Assembly (NCBI GenBank): GCA_030064795.1
Contig: JASJEI010000062.1
Coordinates: forward strand, 1 to 22,499
DNA length: 22,499 nucleotides
DNA from: Pleurocapsa sp. MO_226.B13
GTDB lineage: Bacteria > Cyanobacteriota > Cyanobacteriia > Cyanobacteriales > Xenococcaceae
Reading direction: 5' to 3'
The stretch's first letter is position 1; each line of letters opens with the position of its first letter. The notes beneath the pieces were generated by a model that had not been told where the DNA came from, made no database searches, and saw only the letters and a program-made list of their open reading frames with translations. Position numbers and translations under genes: made by a program. This document shows positions 1 through 8,343 of this stretch, one piece after another.

Positions 1-698
1 TTGAAGATACTTCTACCCCTGAAGAATTGATTGTTGAAGAAGACGAAACATCTGAAGCCTTCAGTCTGGAAACAACTCCTACCTCAGAATCTCAAGAGTT
101 GATGATGGGATTCGATGAAGAAAGCGAAGAACCATCGGAAGAATTTAGCATTGAAGATACTTCTACAGAATCTCAAGAGTTGATGATGGGATTCGATGAA
201 GAAAGCGAAGAACCATCTGAAGCCTTCAGTCTGGAAACGACTTCTACCTCAGAGTCCCAAGAGTTAAGTACTGACGAGAACCAACTATCTGAAGCATTTA
301 GTTCGGAGACAACTCCTACCTCAGATTCGGAATTTTCTGATTTGATGAGAGAGATTGCTATGGTCAAAAATTTAGTTGATAATGGTTCTTCATCAACAAC
401 AGAGGAATCGAATTCAGAGACTTCTTCTGAAGCTGAACATTCTTCGCAAGAGTTAACTGGGGTATTTAGCAACGAGAAGGTAGCTGAACTGGAAGAAAAT
501 AAAAATAATTCCGAGCTAGAGTCAGAAGAGGCTTTAGAATCTATTGAGAAAAAAATTGATGTGTTAACTCAAATTTCTGACGAATCTTTAGAAGAATTAA
601 ATGATCTTTTGAGTTCTGTACAAGAAAATAATCTGGAGGAAGAAAACCAAAAATTGAATCGCATACATCAAGAAGATAGAATTAACCATCAGTCATAA
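1..698 (+). CDS. 3' end of an acidic, repeat-containing protein of unknown function (5' truncated by window edge)
   Basis: The reading frame is open from base 3 and ends at TAA 696-698, so the gene starts upstream; a TTG at 27 is only an internal codon, because the residues before it (EDTSTPEEL) match the repeat pattern that follows. The protein is extremely rich in Glu, Ser, Thr and Asp. It contains near-repeats of about 27 residues built on SQELMMGFDEESEEPSE and on SEAFSLETT. The last third is less repetitive and looks helical or coiled-coil (VEKKID-type heptads, ESLEELNDLLSSVQEN). I see no membrane segment, signal peptide or catalytic motif in this part. It is followed by a clear terminator, so it is the last gene of its transcript. 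I do not recognise a family; a disordered acidic linker or scaffold-like protein is the most that can be said. Confidence 0.75.
   Translation, partial: EDTSTPEELIVEEDETSEAFSLETTPTSESQELMMGFDEESEEPSEEFSIEDTSTESQELMMGFDEESEEPSEAFSLETTSTSESQELSTDENQLSEAFSSETTPTSDSEFSDLMREIAMVKNLVDNGSSSTTEESNSETSSEAEHSSQELTGVFSNEKVAELEENKNNSELESEEALESIEKKIDVLTQISDESLEELNDLLSSVQENNLEEENQKLNRIHQEDRINHQS
85..217 (+). repeat. Two identical 52-bp direct repeats inside the acidic protein gene
   Basis: Bases 85-136 and 166-217 are identical over 52 bp, offset by 81 bp (27 codons), and both encode the QELMMGFDEESEEPS block. A less exact second repeat starts at about 51 and at about 216 and encodes SEAFSLETT. The frame is kept, so copy number can change without breaking the gene. 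Confidence 0.85.
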
Positions 699-722
699 TT
701 GTAGCTAATTGAGAATCATCTG

Positions 723-755
723 AAGACTTAGATTTGTTCTAAGTCTTTATTTTTT
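723..755 (+). terminator. Rho-independent terminator of the acidic repeat gene
   Basis: A perfect 9-bp stem (AAGACTTAG 723-731 with CTAAGTCTT 739-747) encloses a 7-nt loop and is followed by TTATTTTTT. It lies 25 bases after the stop codon. Confidence 0.88.
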
Positions 756-840
756 GTCAATGATAGTAACCAAGTCAGCATAGGTAGACTGTATTAAGAA
801 CTGAAGAATTGACTATAGGAAAATATCACTCTTGGAGCTT

Positions 841-846
841 TATAAT
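841..846 (+). promoter_or_regulatory. Possible -10 box for map
   Basis: A perfect TATAAT lies 39 bases before the map ATG. No convincing -35 box sits 16-18 bases upstream (TTGACT at 809-814 is 26 bases away), so this is a weak call. A 12-bp direct repeat CTGAAGAATTGA occurs at 801-812 and 853-864, on both sides of the box. Confidence 0.28.
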
Positions 847-885
847 TCTAATCTGAAGAATTGATAGACTAAATAGACGGAAAAA

Positions 886-1698
886 ATGTATAACAGCAAT
901 TTGGTAGAAAAAATAGAAATGGGAAGCGAACCAATCACTTTACTCTCTAGTCGAGAAATTGAAAAAATGCGCCGAGCTGGAGCTTTGGCAGCAGAATTGC
1001 TAGATTTTTTGACACCAATGGTCAAACCTGGAGTAAGTACCCTAGAAATTAACGATGCAGCAGAAAAATGGACGCGGAAAAAAGGAGCAGTTAGCGCGCC
1101 TTTAGGATATGGCCCTAAAGATAATCCTTTTACTGGTTCGCTTTGTACCAGCGTTAATGAAGTGATCTGTCATGGTATCCCCAACGCTAAACAAATATTA
1201 AAAGATGGCGATATTATTAATATTGATGTCACCCCGATTCTAGATGGTTACCACGGCGATACTTCCAAAACTTTTTTTGTTGGTACTCCTTCACCAACCG
1301 CTAAAAAACTAGTAGAGGTAACAGAAGAATGTTTGAGAAGAGGGATTGCAGCGGTCAAACCAGGTGCAAGAATCAACGATATTGGTGCTGCAATTCAAGA
1401 ATACGCCGAGCAGCAAGGTTTTTCAGTAGTCAGGGATTTTGTGGGACATGGAGTAAGTCATATTTTTCATACTGCCCCCCAAATTCCTCATTATTTCGAT
1501 CCCAGACAAAAAAGAAAATTAAAACCAGGAATGGTTTTTACCATCGAACCAATGATTAATGAAGGAACCTGGGAAGCACAAATGTTGGACGATGGCTGGA
1601 CAGCTATTACCAAAGACGGCAAGCTTTCGGCTCAATTTGAACATACAGTTGCCGTTACTAAAGATGGAGTAGATATTTTAACTTTACCCATTACCTAA
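886..1698 (+). CDS. map: Methionine aminopeptidase, type I
   Basis: It removes the initiator methionine from nascent proteins whose second residue is small; it is a cytosolic dinuclear metalloenzyme of the pita-bread fold. All metal and active-site residues can be placed in the 270-residue reading: His96 (ICHGIP), Asp114 (NIDVT), Asp125 (GDTSK), His188 (GHGVS), Glu221 (TIEPM) and Glu252 (QFEHT). Length fits the family. The start is uncertain: ATG 886 has only a weak GACGG upstream, while ATG 919 (residue 12, MGSEPITLLSSREIEKM) fits my memory of cyanobacterial homologues better. Cyanobacteria usually carry more than one map paralogue, so this need not be the only copy. It stands alone here, between a terminator upstream and the convergent prmA downstream. 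Confidence 0.95.
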   Translation: MYNSNLVEKIEMGSEPITLLSSREIEKMRRAGALAAELLDFLTPMVKPGVSTLEINDAAEKWTRKKGAVSAPLGYGPKDNPFTGSLCTSVNEVICHGIPNAKQILKDGDIINIDVTPILDGYHGDTSKTFFVGTPSPTAKKLVEVTEECLRRGIAAVKPGARINDIGAAIQEYAEQQGFSVVRDFVGHGVSHIFHTAPQIPHYFDPRQKRKLKPGMVFTIEPMINEGTWEAQMLDDGWTAITKDGKLSAQFEHTVAVTKDGVDILTLPIT

Positions 1699-1940
1699 TT
1701 GATGCTGCCTTCGGCTTAAAACAATTAAATGTCTGATAGCTATAAGCTAGAGACTTTAAGCCTTAAAACAACCTATTTGAATCAATAAGCAAGGAAAATA
1801 TGAATGTAAATCAAACACGGTTTTTGATAGTATTATTGCACGGTCAAGGTTGTTGCTGCTCTATGAATTTGCATTAATGAAGGCGATCGCATTCAAAGCG
1901 ATCTAAAAAGCCTCATATAGCAAACGCTCTTGTTAGGAAT

Positions 1941-2876
1941 TCAATATTCTGAACGACGAATATTAAAGCAACACCAGTCTTTTCTCTTCCACAATGCTGC
2001 TACAGTCCATCCTTGTTGTTCTACAAGATCGGCAATTCGATCGGCTTGAGTTAATAAAATTCCACTCAGAATTGCCCAACTTTTTTCGTGGGTAATTTGA
2101 TTGAATTGAGGAAATAATTCAATGATAGTATCAGCCAAAATATTACAAATGATACCATCGAAACTTTCTCCACTTTCAATCAGTTGCTCAATACTACCAT
2201 CAGAGACGATTAAACTATCTCGACTTATCTGATTTAATTTGCAATTACTACGACAAGTTTTGGTTGCTAAAGCGTCAGTGTCTACAGCATAAACTTTTTT
2301 GGCTCCTAGTAAAATCGAACCTAAAGATAAAATTCCCGAACCACAGCCAAGATCGGCGATGATTTGATTTTCGGCATTTTCATGCAATCGCATTTCTAGA
2401 GATTCTAGACATAATTGTGTTGTGGGATGAGTTCCCGTACCAAAAGCTGCACCAGGATCTAGACGTAATATAAGTTTTTCTGATGCTTCGGGAGGAGTTT
2501 CCCAAGCTGGATAAATTAAAAAGCGATCGCCAATTTCTGTCGGCTGCCAATGCTGTTTCCAGCTAGTAGCCCAATCTTCTTCATCAATTAAATGCCATTT
2601 AGCTTCTGGGACTGAAACTTCAAGTAATTTAGCATCTTGCTCCAGCCATAAAGATAAAGCAGCCAAATCTAATAATTGAGTGTTGATTTCGGGAATGTAA
2701 GTCCGAATTAAAATCTGTTTATTGACAGCAGATTCGGCTTCAGAGTTTTCTTCATCATCCAAAACCTTTACTTCGGTGGCTGTTCCCGAACAACCAAACT
2801 TTTCAAGTCGCCAAAAAACTGATTCTTCTAGGATTGGCTCGCATTTTACGACGATCTCCCACCAACGATTAGACAT
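1941..2876 (-). CDS. prmA: Ribosomal protein L11 methyltransferase
   Basis: This SAM-dependent enzyme methylates ribosomal protein L11. It has 311 residues, slightly longer than the usual 290-300. An N-terminal substrate-binding domain (about 1-110, starting [11 protein letters not shown]) is followed by a Rossmann methyltransferase domain with the family block [14 protein letters not shown] (140-153), the SAM motif [10 protein letters not shown] (175-183), the acidic VDTD (198-201) and the NILA motif (245-248). The ATG at 2876 is well supported by an AAGGA 5 bases upstream. A short acidic stretch (about 40-50, [10 protein letters not shown]) is probably a loop insertion. It lies downstream of serA on the same strand, an order I recall from other cyanobacteria, but a terminator-like hairpin and 376 bases separate them, so co-transcription is doubtful. 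Confidence 0.95.
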   Translation of the reverse strand: MSNRWWEIVVKCEPILEESVFWRLEKFGCSGTATEVKVLDDEENSEAESAVNKQILIRTYIPEINTQLLDLAALSLWLEQDAKLLEVSVPEAKWHLIDEEDWATSWKQHWQPTEIGDRFLIYPAWETPPEASEKLILRLDPGAAFGTGTHPTTQLCLESLEMRLHENAENQIIADLGCGSGILSLGSILLGAKKVYAVDTDALATKTCRSNCKLNQISRDSLIVSDGSIEQLIESGESFDGIICNILADTIIELFPQFNQITHEKSWAILSGILLTQADRIADLVEQQGWTVAALWKRKDWCCFNIRRSEY

Positions 2877-3252
2877 GAATTTCCTTAAGTTATGAATTAT
2901 ACAGAGATTATCTGAGTTGAACCATAGTGGTTTTCCAGACTGTTACCGCTTAATTTAATCGGTTGTAATTTAATTCTCTACCAGATGACCTAAAATCAAA
3001 ATATATTTACTTTCTTTCCACCACTTTATGTCAAGATTTGAGCTTTATCCACTTTTTTATTGAGTTCTGCATATAGTTTTCCCAATCTTGCCAAATAATT
3101 CACGCTGGAGATCGATTATCTGGTTCAATTTAAAATTTATGAGACTTTTGACTTTGATATCGATCTCAAATAAAAAAGTTGACGAGAAAGCCTGCCAACT
3201 TTGAGTTACGGTTTAATTTTTTTCAATAGTTGCATTTGGTAACTAATATTAG
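2877..3252. other. serA-prmA intergenic region
   Basis: These 376 bases contain no gene that I can support. They hold the putative serA terminator near 3172-3202 and the prmA Shine-Dalgarno (AAGGA on the minus strand, about 2882-2886). The middle is AT-rich and unremarkable; the prmA promoter should lie here, but I could not fix it. Confidence 0.6.
3172..3202 (-). terminator. Probable serA terminator (minus strand)
   Basis: Read on the minus strand, AAAGTTG (3202-3196) pairs with CAACTTT (3181-3175) around a 14-nt loop, and the descending arm runs into six T (3177-3172). It lies about 50 bases past the serA stop codon. The stem is only 7 bp and AT-rich, so it is moderate in strength. Confidence 0.6.
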
Positions 3253-4848
3253 CTACACAGATAATCTAACGGTGTAAGCATCTCTAATACCGTCTACCTT
3301 GGTAATTTCTTGTAAAATTCCTTCAGGTAAAGGATCGTCTAGACTAAGTACCATTACCGCGTCGCCTCTGACAATCTTACGTCCCACTTGCATACTCGCG
3401 ATATTGACATTGTAACTACCTAACAAAGAGCCGATTTTACCAATAATTCCTGGCATATCTCTGTGTAGAGTAAACAGCATATGATCGTTTGGTGGCACAT
3501 TAATGGGAAACTCATCTAGGCTAGTGATTCTAATTTCTCCTTCACTTAGTAAGGCACCTGTAACAGAGTGTTTACCATTAGCTCCTTGAGCTTCTATGTG
3601 TAAAGAACCCCCAGAATAGTCGCGAGTCGAACTATCTTTAGTTTCAATAACTCTAATACCTCTTTCAGTCGCTTCGATCGCTGCATTGACATAGTTTACT
3701 CTTTCTCTAAGTGCTTCAGATAATAATCCTTTTAATGCAGCAACAATAAGAGGCTGGCTATCATTATTCGCTAATTCTCCCTGCAAACGAATATTTAACT
3801 CGCTAATTCTACCTCCTGCTAGTTGACCTGCCATATTGCCTAGAGTTTCCGCTAACCTCAAATATGGTCTGAGTTTTTCCATCACATCGGGATTTAAACC
3901 AGGAATATTGACCGCAGAGCGAGCAGGAAGCCCTAGTAGAACATCTCTAATTTGTTCTGCTACATCAATCGCCACATTTACCTGCGCTTCAGCGGTAGAA
4001 GCTCCTAAATGAGGAGTCAATACTAAATTGGAACCAACTTCCGTTAAGGGAGATTCTTCCAGAGGCTCATTTTCATATACGTCTAAAGCAGCACCACCAA
4101 TTTTCTTGGCTTTTAGTGCTTCTGCTAATGCCAATTCGTCTATAATTCCACCACGAGCGCAGTTAATAATCCGTACATTAGGCTTCATCTTAGCTAAAGC
4201 CTCAGCATCGATTAACTTGGCAGTTTCTGGAGTTTTAGGAATATGTAAGGTAATGTAGTCTGACTCTCTGAATAATAAATCTAAATCTACGAGGCTACAG
4301 CCTAATCTTTCTGCCCTTTCTGTAGACACAAAGGGATCGTAGGCTAGCAACTTCATATCCATCGCTCGTGCTACTTTAGCAACGTGTGCGCCAATTTTGC
4401 CTAAACCAATTACGCCCAAAGTTTTCTTGTAAACTTCATTGCCAACAAATTTTTTACGTTCCCACTTGCCATTTTTTACTGACTGATTGGCATCGGGAAT
4501 CTGACGAGATAGAGCTAGCATCATTGCCAAAGCGTGTTCGGCAGCAGCAATAGTGTTACCTTCTGGAGAGTTGACCACGACAATACCATGACGGGTAGCT
4601 GCTTTGACATCGATGTTATCTACTCCTACTCCCGCACGTCCAATAATTTTTAGCTGAGTACCAGCTTCAATAACTTCTGCTGTAACTTTAGTACCCGATC
4701 GCAGCATCAGAGCATCATATTCGGGAATTATGTTAATGAGTTCTTCGAGGGGGAGTTTGGTTTTAACGTCTACTTCCGCTACCTGAGAGATGATATCGAT
4801 ACCAGCCTGGTCAATCGGATCGGAGACAAGAACTTTTGCCATAGTCAT
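3253..4848 (-). CDS. serA: D-3-phosphoglycerate dehydrogenase
   Basis: It oxidises 3-phosphoglycerate to 3-phosphohydroxypyruvate with NAD, the first step of the phosphorylated serine pathway. The 531 residues fit the long form of the enzyme: a split substrate-binding domain, the NAD-binding domain with GLGKIG (148-153) and the acidic AYDP loop (169-172), the catalytic triad Arg232 (NCARGG), Glu261 (YENEP) and His280 (TPHLGAS), an intervening domain (about 320-450), and a C-terminal ACT domain (about 457-531, beginning HMLFTLHRDMPGIIGKI) that usually binds serine for feedback control. The start may be ATG 4848 or the ATG two codons later (MAKVLVSDP), which looks more typical. An AAAGGG lies about 16 bases upstream of 4848, too far for a normal ribosome binding site. 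Confidence 0.97.
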   Translation of the reverse strand: MTMAKVLVSDPIDQAGIDIISQVAEVDVKTKLPLEELINIIPEYDALMLRSGTKVTAEVIEAGTQLKIIGRAGVGVDNIDVKAATRHGIVVVNSPEGNTIAAAEHALAMMLALSRQIPDANQSVKNGKWERKKFVGNEVYKKTLGVIGLGKIGAHVAKVARAMDMKLLAYDPFVSTERAERLGCSLVDLDLLFRESDYITLHIPKTPETAKLIDAEALAKMKPNVRIINCARGGIIDELALAEALKAKKIGGAALDVYENEPLEESPLTEVGSNLVLTPHLGASTAEAQVNVAIDVAEQIRDVLLGLPARSAVNIPGLNPDVMEKLRPYLRLAETLGNMAGQLAGGRISELNIRLQGELANNDSQPLIVAALKGLLSEALRERVNYVNAAIEATERGIRVIETKDSSTRDYSGGSLHIEAQGANGKHSVTGALLSEGEIRITSLDEFPINVPPNDHMLFTLHRDMPGIIGKIGSLLGSYNVNIASMQVGRKIVRGDAVMVLSLDDPLPEGILQEITKVDGIRDAYTVRLSV

Positions 4849-4931
4849 GAATTGTAGTCTAATTCCCTTTAGTCTTTTTTTTCTATCTATTAAGCCCGAA
4901 CTAGTCTATAAGCCTAATTTAATTTCTCACT

Positions 4932-4951
4932 GAGGACATAAGAGGACATAA
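4932..4951 (+). repeat. 10-bp tandem duplication upstream of serA
   Basis: GAGGACATAA occurs twice head to tail (4932-4941 and 4942-4951). It sits about 85-100 bases before the serA start, where the serA promoter could lie, but no function is evident. Confidence 0.7.
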
Positions 4952-5136
4952 ACGGAGGTAATTTTTGCCAACGATTCGCCCTCTCAAATACGAGTTTAAA
5001 GTTTAAAGCTCGAAGTCAATAGGTTATAGCTAATCGCGGAGCGATTTTAAGTTAGCGCAGTAAATTATTGTAGAGGGAAAAGTAACTCAGATCTTATATT
5101 TGTTAAAAAGATTTTGGATTCTGGCGATCGCCAATC

Positions 5137-5331
5137 TCATTGTTGGTTGATTTGGTTTGATTTAACTATTTGATAATTTGGGGTGTTGCTGTCTCTCTCT
5201 GTGAGATTACTGTTAGTAACATCTACAAATGTAGATTTGATTTGGTTACCTAGGCGATCGCCAATTAAAGAATTTGTAGTATTCACTTGGGCGCAACTTA
5301 TTAGCAAGTTAAGCAGAATAATAATAAACAA
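5137..5331 (-). CDS. Doubtful short lipoprotein-like reading frame
   Basis: This 64-residue frame has a hydrophobic start ending in a lipobox-like LISC (about residues 10-13) and a polar Asn/Ser/Thr-rich remainder, which resembles a tiny lipoprotein. Against it: the only possible start is TTG 5331, an in-frame stop lies two codons upstream, no ribosome binding site is seen, and a HIP1 site lies inside. It faces away from psaA. It could equally be chance or the remains of a longer gene. Confidence 0.2.
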   Translation of the reverse strand: MFIIILLNLLISCAQVNTTNSLIGDRLGNQIKSTFVDVTNSNLTERDSNTPNYQIVKSNQINQQ

Positions 5332-5477
5332 AATTTAATAATTTTCATTTGTATCTATCTATAATGCGACTGCTTCAAGCAGCTCGAAATTTTTCCATCT
5401 AACTTGAATCAATCCTTTACTATTACTAAATTACATCAGGATCTTGAAGATTTTGTTCTAGGGATTTGTATTGCTGT

Positions 5478-5506
5478 TTGTAAAGATAATTTATGCTTTG
5501 TATACT
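5478..5506 (+). promoter_or_regulatory. Candidate psaA promoter (-35/-10)
   Basis: TTGTAA (5478-5483) and TATACT (5501-5506) are separated by exactly 17 bases. Transcription would start near 5513, giving a leader of about 270 bases. From memory, the upstream psaA promoter of Synechocystis is placed at a similar distance; I cannot verify this here. Confidence 0.42.
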
Positions 5507-5769
5507 TTTGCCGAAAAAGCATAGAGGTGGAAACCTTGTCACATCAACAAAATCGTCCATTTAAAATTTTGTTAAGCTTTACCAAGATTGTCGGGATATG
5601 AGTCTTATGATCGTATAAAGTAATGCCTGTAGCTTGAACCTAAAAACCTATAAAGGGAGAACAAGCTAAGGTTATTAAAAAGCAGTGATTTTCGGTCTCG
5701 CTTTTTACATAATAAAAAAACCTGTTCTTCAGAATAGGAAAATCTAAATCTAAAAATCTATTGCCCTGA

Positions 5770-5782
5770 GAGGAGAATCCTC
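5770..5782 (+). promoter_or_regulatory. psaA Shine-Dalgarno inside a 5-bp hairpin abutting the ATG
   Basis: GAGGA (5770-5774) pairs perfectly with TCCTC (5778-5782) across a GAA loop, and the next base is the A of the psaA ATG. The AGGAGA that would pair with 16S rRNA is therefore partly locked in a stem. This could tune translation, though a 5-bp stem is only marginally stable. Confidence 0.55.
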
Positions 5783-8044
5783 ATGACAATTAGTCCTCAA
5801 AAAGACGAGGCGAAAGTCAAGGTGACAGTCGATGTAGATCCAGTACCTACTTCTTTTGAGAAGTGGGGCAAGCCAGGTCACTTTGACCGAACTTTAGCCA
5901 GAGGTCCTAAGACGACTACCTGGATTTGGAATCTACACGCTGATGCTCATGACTTTGACAGTCATACCAGTGACTTAGAAGATATTTCGCGAAAAATATT
6001 TAGCGCGCATTTTGGTCATTTAGCAGTGGTTTTTGTTTGGTTAAGCGGAATGTATTTCCATGGAGCCCGCTTTTCCAACTATGAAGCTTGGCTTTCAGAC
6101 CCGCTCTCAATCAAACCAAGTGCGCAAGTAGTTTGGCCGATTGTCGGTCAAGACATCCTCAATGCCGATGTCGGTGGTGGTTTCCACGGAATCCAGATCA
6201 CATCGGGTTTCTTTTATCTTTGGAGAGCTTCTGGCTTTACCAATGAATTCCAGCTATACTGCACGGCGATCGGCGGTTTAGTAATGGCTGGCTTGATGAT
6301 CTTTGCTGGCTGGTTCCATTACCACAAAAAAGCTCCTAAGCTAGAGTGGTTTCAAAATGTGGAATCAATGATGAACCATCATTTAGCTGGTTTATTAGGC
6401 TTAGGTTGTTTAGGCTGGGCTGGACACCAGATCCACGTATCTTTGCCAGTTAATAAAATGTTGGATGCGGGAGTTGCAGCAGCAGATATTCCCCTGCCAC
6501 ACGAGTTTATCTTAAATAGAGACTTGATGGCAGAACTGTATCCAAGTTTTGCAGAAGGGTTAAGACCGTTCTTTACCCTTAACTGGGGGGTCTATTCTGA
6601 CTTTTTGACCTTCAAAGGTGGTTTGAACCCCGTAACAGGTGGCTTATGGTTATCTGATACAGCACACCATCATTTGGCTCTTGCCGTATTGTTTATTATT
6701 GCTGGTCATATGTACCGTACCAATTTTGGTATTGGTCACAGCATGAAAGAAATTTTAGAAGGTCACAAAGGCGATCCTTTATTATTTGGTGGAGAAGGTC
6801 ACAAAGGTCTATATGAAATCTTGACCACTTCTTGGCACGCACAGTTGGCAGTTAACTTAGCAATGTTAGGTTCTCTGACAATTATTGTTGCCCAGCATAT
6901 GTACGCGATGCCTCCTTATCCTTATATGGCGATCGATTACGGTACGCAGATCTCGTTATTTACTCACCATATGTGGATCGGTGGATTTTTGATCGTCGGT
7001 GCAGGGGCGCACGCTGCTATCTATATGGTGCGTGATTACGATCCAGCCAAGAACGTTAACAACGTAGTTGACCGCGTACTTCGCGTCCGCGACGCAATTA
7101 TTTCTCACTTAAATTGGGTCTGTATTTTCCTAGGCTTCCATAGTTTTGGTTTGTATATTCACAATGACACTATGAGAGCTTTGGGTCGTCCCCAAGATAT
7201 GTTCTCAGATACAGCAATTCAGCTACAGCCAATCTTTGCTCAGTGGGTACAAAACCTACACACTTTAGCACCAGGAAATACTGCTCCTACTGCTATTGAG
7301 CCAGTGAGCTATGCTTTTGGTGGTGGTGTAGTAGCTGTAGGTGGCAAAGTGGCAATGATGCCGATCGCTCTGGGTACAGCCGATTTCATGGTTCACCATA
7401 TCCACGCATTTACTATTCACGTCACAGCTTTGATTCTGTTAAAAGGTGTTCTTTACGCACGTAATTCTCGCCTAATTCCAGATAAAAGCAATCTAGGTTT
7501 CCGTTTCCCTTGTGATGGACCTGGTCGTGGTGGTACTTGTCAAGTATCGGGTTGGGATCATGTATTCCTAGGCTTGTTCTGGATGTACAATTCTATCTCA
7601 GTCGTAATTTTCCACTTTAGTTGGAAAATGCAGTCTGATGTATGGGGAACAGTATCTCCAGATGGTACAGTGTCTCACATAACCTATGGTAACTTTGCTC
7701 AGAGTGCGATTTGTATCAACGGTTGGTTGCGTGATTTCTTGTGGGCGCAAGCTTCTCAAGTTATCAGTAGCTATGGTTCCGCTCTATCTGCTTATGGAAT
7801 TATGTTCCTAGCAGGTCACTTTATCTTTGCCTTTAGTCTGATGTTCCTCTTTAGTGGACGTGGTTATTGGCAAGAATTGATCGAGTCGATCGTTTGGGCG
7901 CATAACAAATTGAAAGTAGCTCCAGCTATTCAACCCCGTGCTTTGAGTATTACTCAAGGACGTGCAGTAGGTGTAGCTCACTATCTATTAGGAGGAATTG
8001 TCACTACTTGGGCATTCTTCCTAGCAAGGACGCTTTCGCTATAA
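5783..8044 (+). CDS. psaA: Photosystem I P700 chlorophyll a apoprotein A1
   Basis: PsaA forms, with PsaB, the heterodimeric core of photosystem I in the thylakoid membrane. It binds P700, the A-branch chlorophylls and phylloquinone, and shares the F_X [4Fe-4S] cluster. The 753 residues match the family length. The N-terminus ([17 protein letters not shown]) is typical, and the protein has many hydrophobic helices rich in His ligands (for example the [19 protein letters not shown] segment). The F_X loop [12 protein letters not shown] supplies Cys577 and Cys586. The C-terminus ends in the usual [19 protein letters not shown] helix region. ATG 5783 is the only sensible start and follows an AGGAGA. 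psaB follows after 299 bases on the same strand, the standard order, and the two are probably co-transcribed. Confidence 0.99.
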   Translation: MTISPQKDEAKVKVTVDVDPVPTSFEKWGKPGHFDRTLARGPKTTTWIWNLHADAHDFDSHTSDLEDISRKIFSAHFGHLAVVFVWLSGMYFHGARFSNYEAWLSDPLSIKPSAQVVWPIVGQDILNADVGGGFHGIQITSGFFYLWRASGFTNEFQLYCTAIGGLVMAGLMIFAGWFHYHKKAPKLEWFQNVESMMNHHLAGLLGLGCLGWAGHQIHVSLPVNKMLDAGVAAADIPLPHEFILNRDLMAELYPSFAEGLRPFFTLNWGVYSDFLTFKGGLNPVTGGLWLSDTAHHHLALAVLFIIAGHMYRTNFGIGHSMKEILEGHKGDPLLFGGEGHKGLYEILTTSWHAQLAVNLAMLGSLTIIVAQHMYAMPPYPYMAIDYGTQISLFTHHMWIGGFLIVGAGAHAAIYMVRDYDPAKNVNNVVDRVLRVRDAIISHLNWVCIFLGFHSFGLYIHNDTMRALGRPQDMFSDTAIQLQPIFAQWVQNLHTLAPGNTAPTAIEPVSYAFGGGVVAVGGKVAMMPIALGTADFMVHHIHAFTIHVTALILLKGVLYARNSRLIPDKSNLGFRFPCDGPGRGGTCQVSGWDHVFLGLFWMYNSISVVIFHFSWKMQSDVWGTVSPDGTVSHITYGNFAQSAICINGWLRDFLWAQASQVISSYGSALSAYGIMFLAGHFIFAFSLMFLFSGRGYWQELIESIVWAHNKLKVAPAIQPRALSITQGRAVGVAHYLLGGIVTTWAFFLARTLSL

Positions 8045-8060
8045 AACTATCCTCCGATGA

Positions 8061-8126
8061 AGCCAATCTAGCAAGATGGCTAAGACTACAGGTTGAGGCC
8101 CTCTTGTGAGATTGGTTAGCATAACC
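8061..8126 (+). ncRNA. Structured psaA-psaB intercistronic RNA element (unnamed)
   Basis: Starting 17 bases after the psaA stop, 8061-8069 pairs with 8109-8117 (9 bp with one G-U) and 8072-8080 pairs with 8098-8106 (8 of 9), giving a long stem with a small internal loop and a 17-nt apical loop. A second hairpin, GGTTA (8114-8118) with TAACC (8122-8126), uses bases of the 3' arm, so the two cannot form completely together. There is no T run afterwards, so it is not a standard terminator. Possible roles are transcript processing, protection of psaA mRNA 3' ends, or setting the psaA:psaB ratio. The pairing is seen; the role is inference. Confidence 0.55.
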
Positions 8127-8321
8127 ATAGCCTTGGACTAAGGTTCGAGATTATTACTAGTAAAGAAAACCTAACGGTGAAAAACTAAAGTTAAGTAATT
8201 TAGTAAGTAGCCGTGTTTTAACAAAATTACTGCTCGATAACAATATACTGTTGGAAGTAGTAAGAAAAAGCCAGAAATGAGTAATTGATAATTGCAATAT
8301 TCAACTCATTTTTCACCTTAC

Positions 8322-8327
8322 AGGAGA
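8322..8327 (+). promoter_or_regulatory. psaB ribosome binding site with unusually long spacing
   Basis: AGGAGA is a strong Shine-Dalgarno match, but 16 bases separate it from ATG 8344, about twice the usual distance. A TAA two codons upstream in frame (8338-8340) excludes an earlier in-frame start. A palindrome AGAATTCT (8325-8332) lies in the gap and could shorten it by folding. Confidence 0.5.
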
Positions 8328-8343
8328 ATTCTACCCATAACCT

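Larger units (their letters stand above)
4849..5782. other. Long serA-psaA intergenic/leader region
   Basis: These 934 bases separate the divergently transcribed serA and psaA. Visible content: a 10-bp tandem duplication (4932-4951), HIP1 octamers near 5123 and 5254, a weak lipoprotein-like minus-strand frame (5137-5331), a psaA promoter candidate (5478-5506), an inverted repeat (5677-5683 with 5700-5706) and a small hairpin near 5721-5738 in the leader, and the SD hairpin at 5770-5782. psaA in other cyanobacteria is known to have a long leader and more than one promoter, which fits the size of this gap. Confidence 0.6.

Noticed and set aside
173..472. 99-residue minus-strand frame inside the acidic repeat gene
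   Set aside because: It is antisense to a repetitive coding region; its Ser/Glu-rich content only mirrors the repeats.
1329..1559. 76-residue plus-strand frame within map
   Set aside because: It is another frame of a gene whose catalytic residues are all in the map frame.
1884..1902. GATCGC/GCGATC hairpin between map and prmA as a terminator
   Set aside because: The stem is only 6 bp, arises from a HIP1 site, and has no T run on either strand.
5404..5601. 65-residue plus-strand reading frame in the psaA leader
   Set aside because: It starts with TTG, has no ribosome binding site or recognisable motif, and overlaps the best psaA promoter candidate.
5700..5715. HLR1 (RpaB) element upstream of psaA
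   Set aside because: Only single TTACA-type half-sites occur (here and near 5433); the second half at the required spacing is missing.
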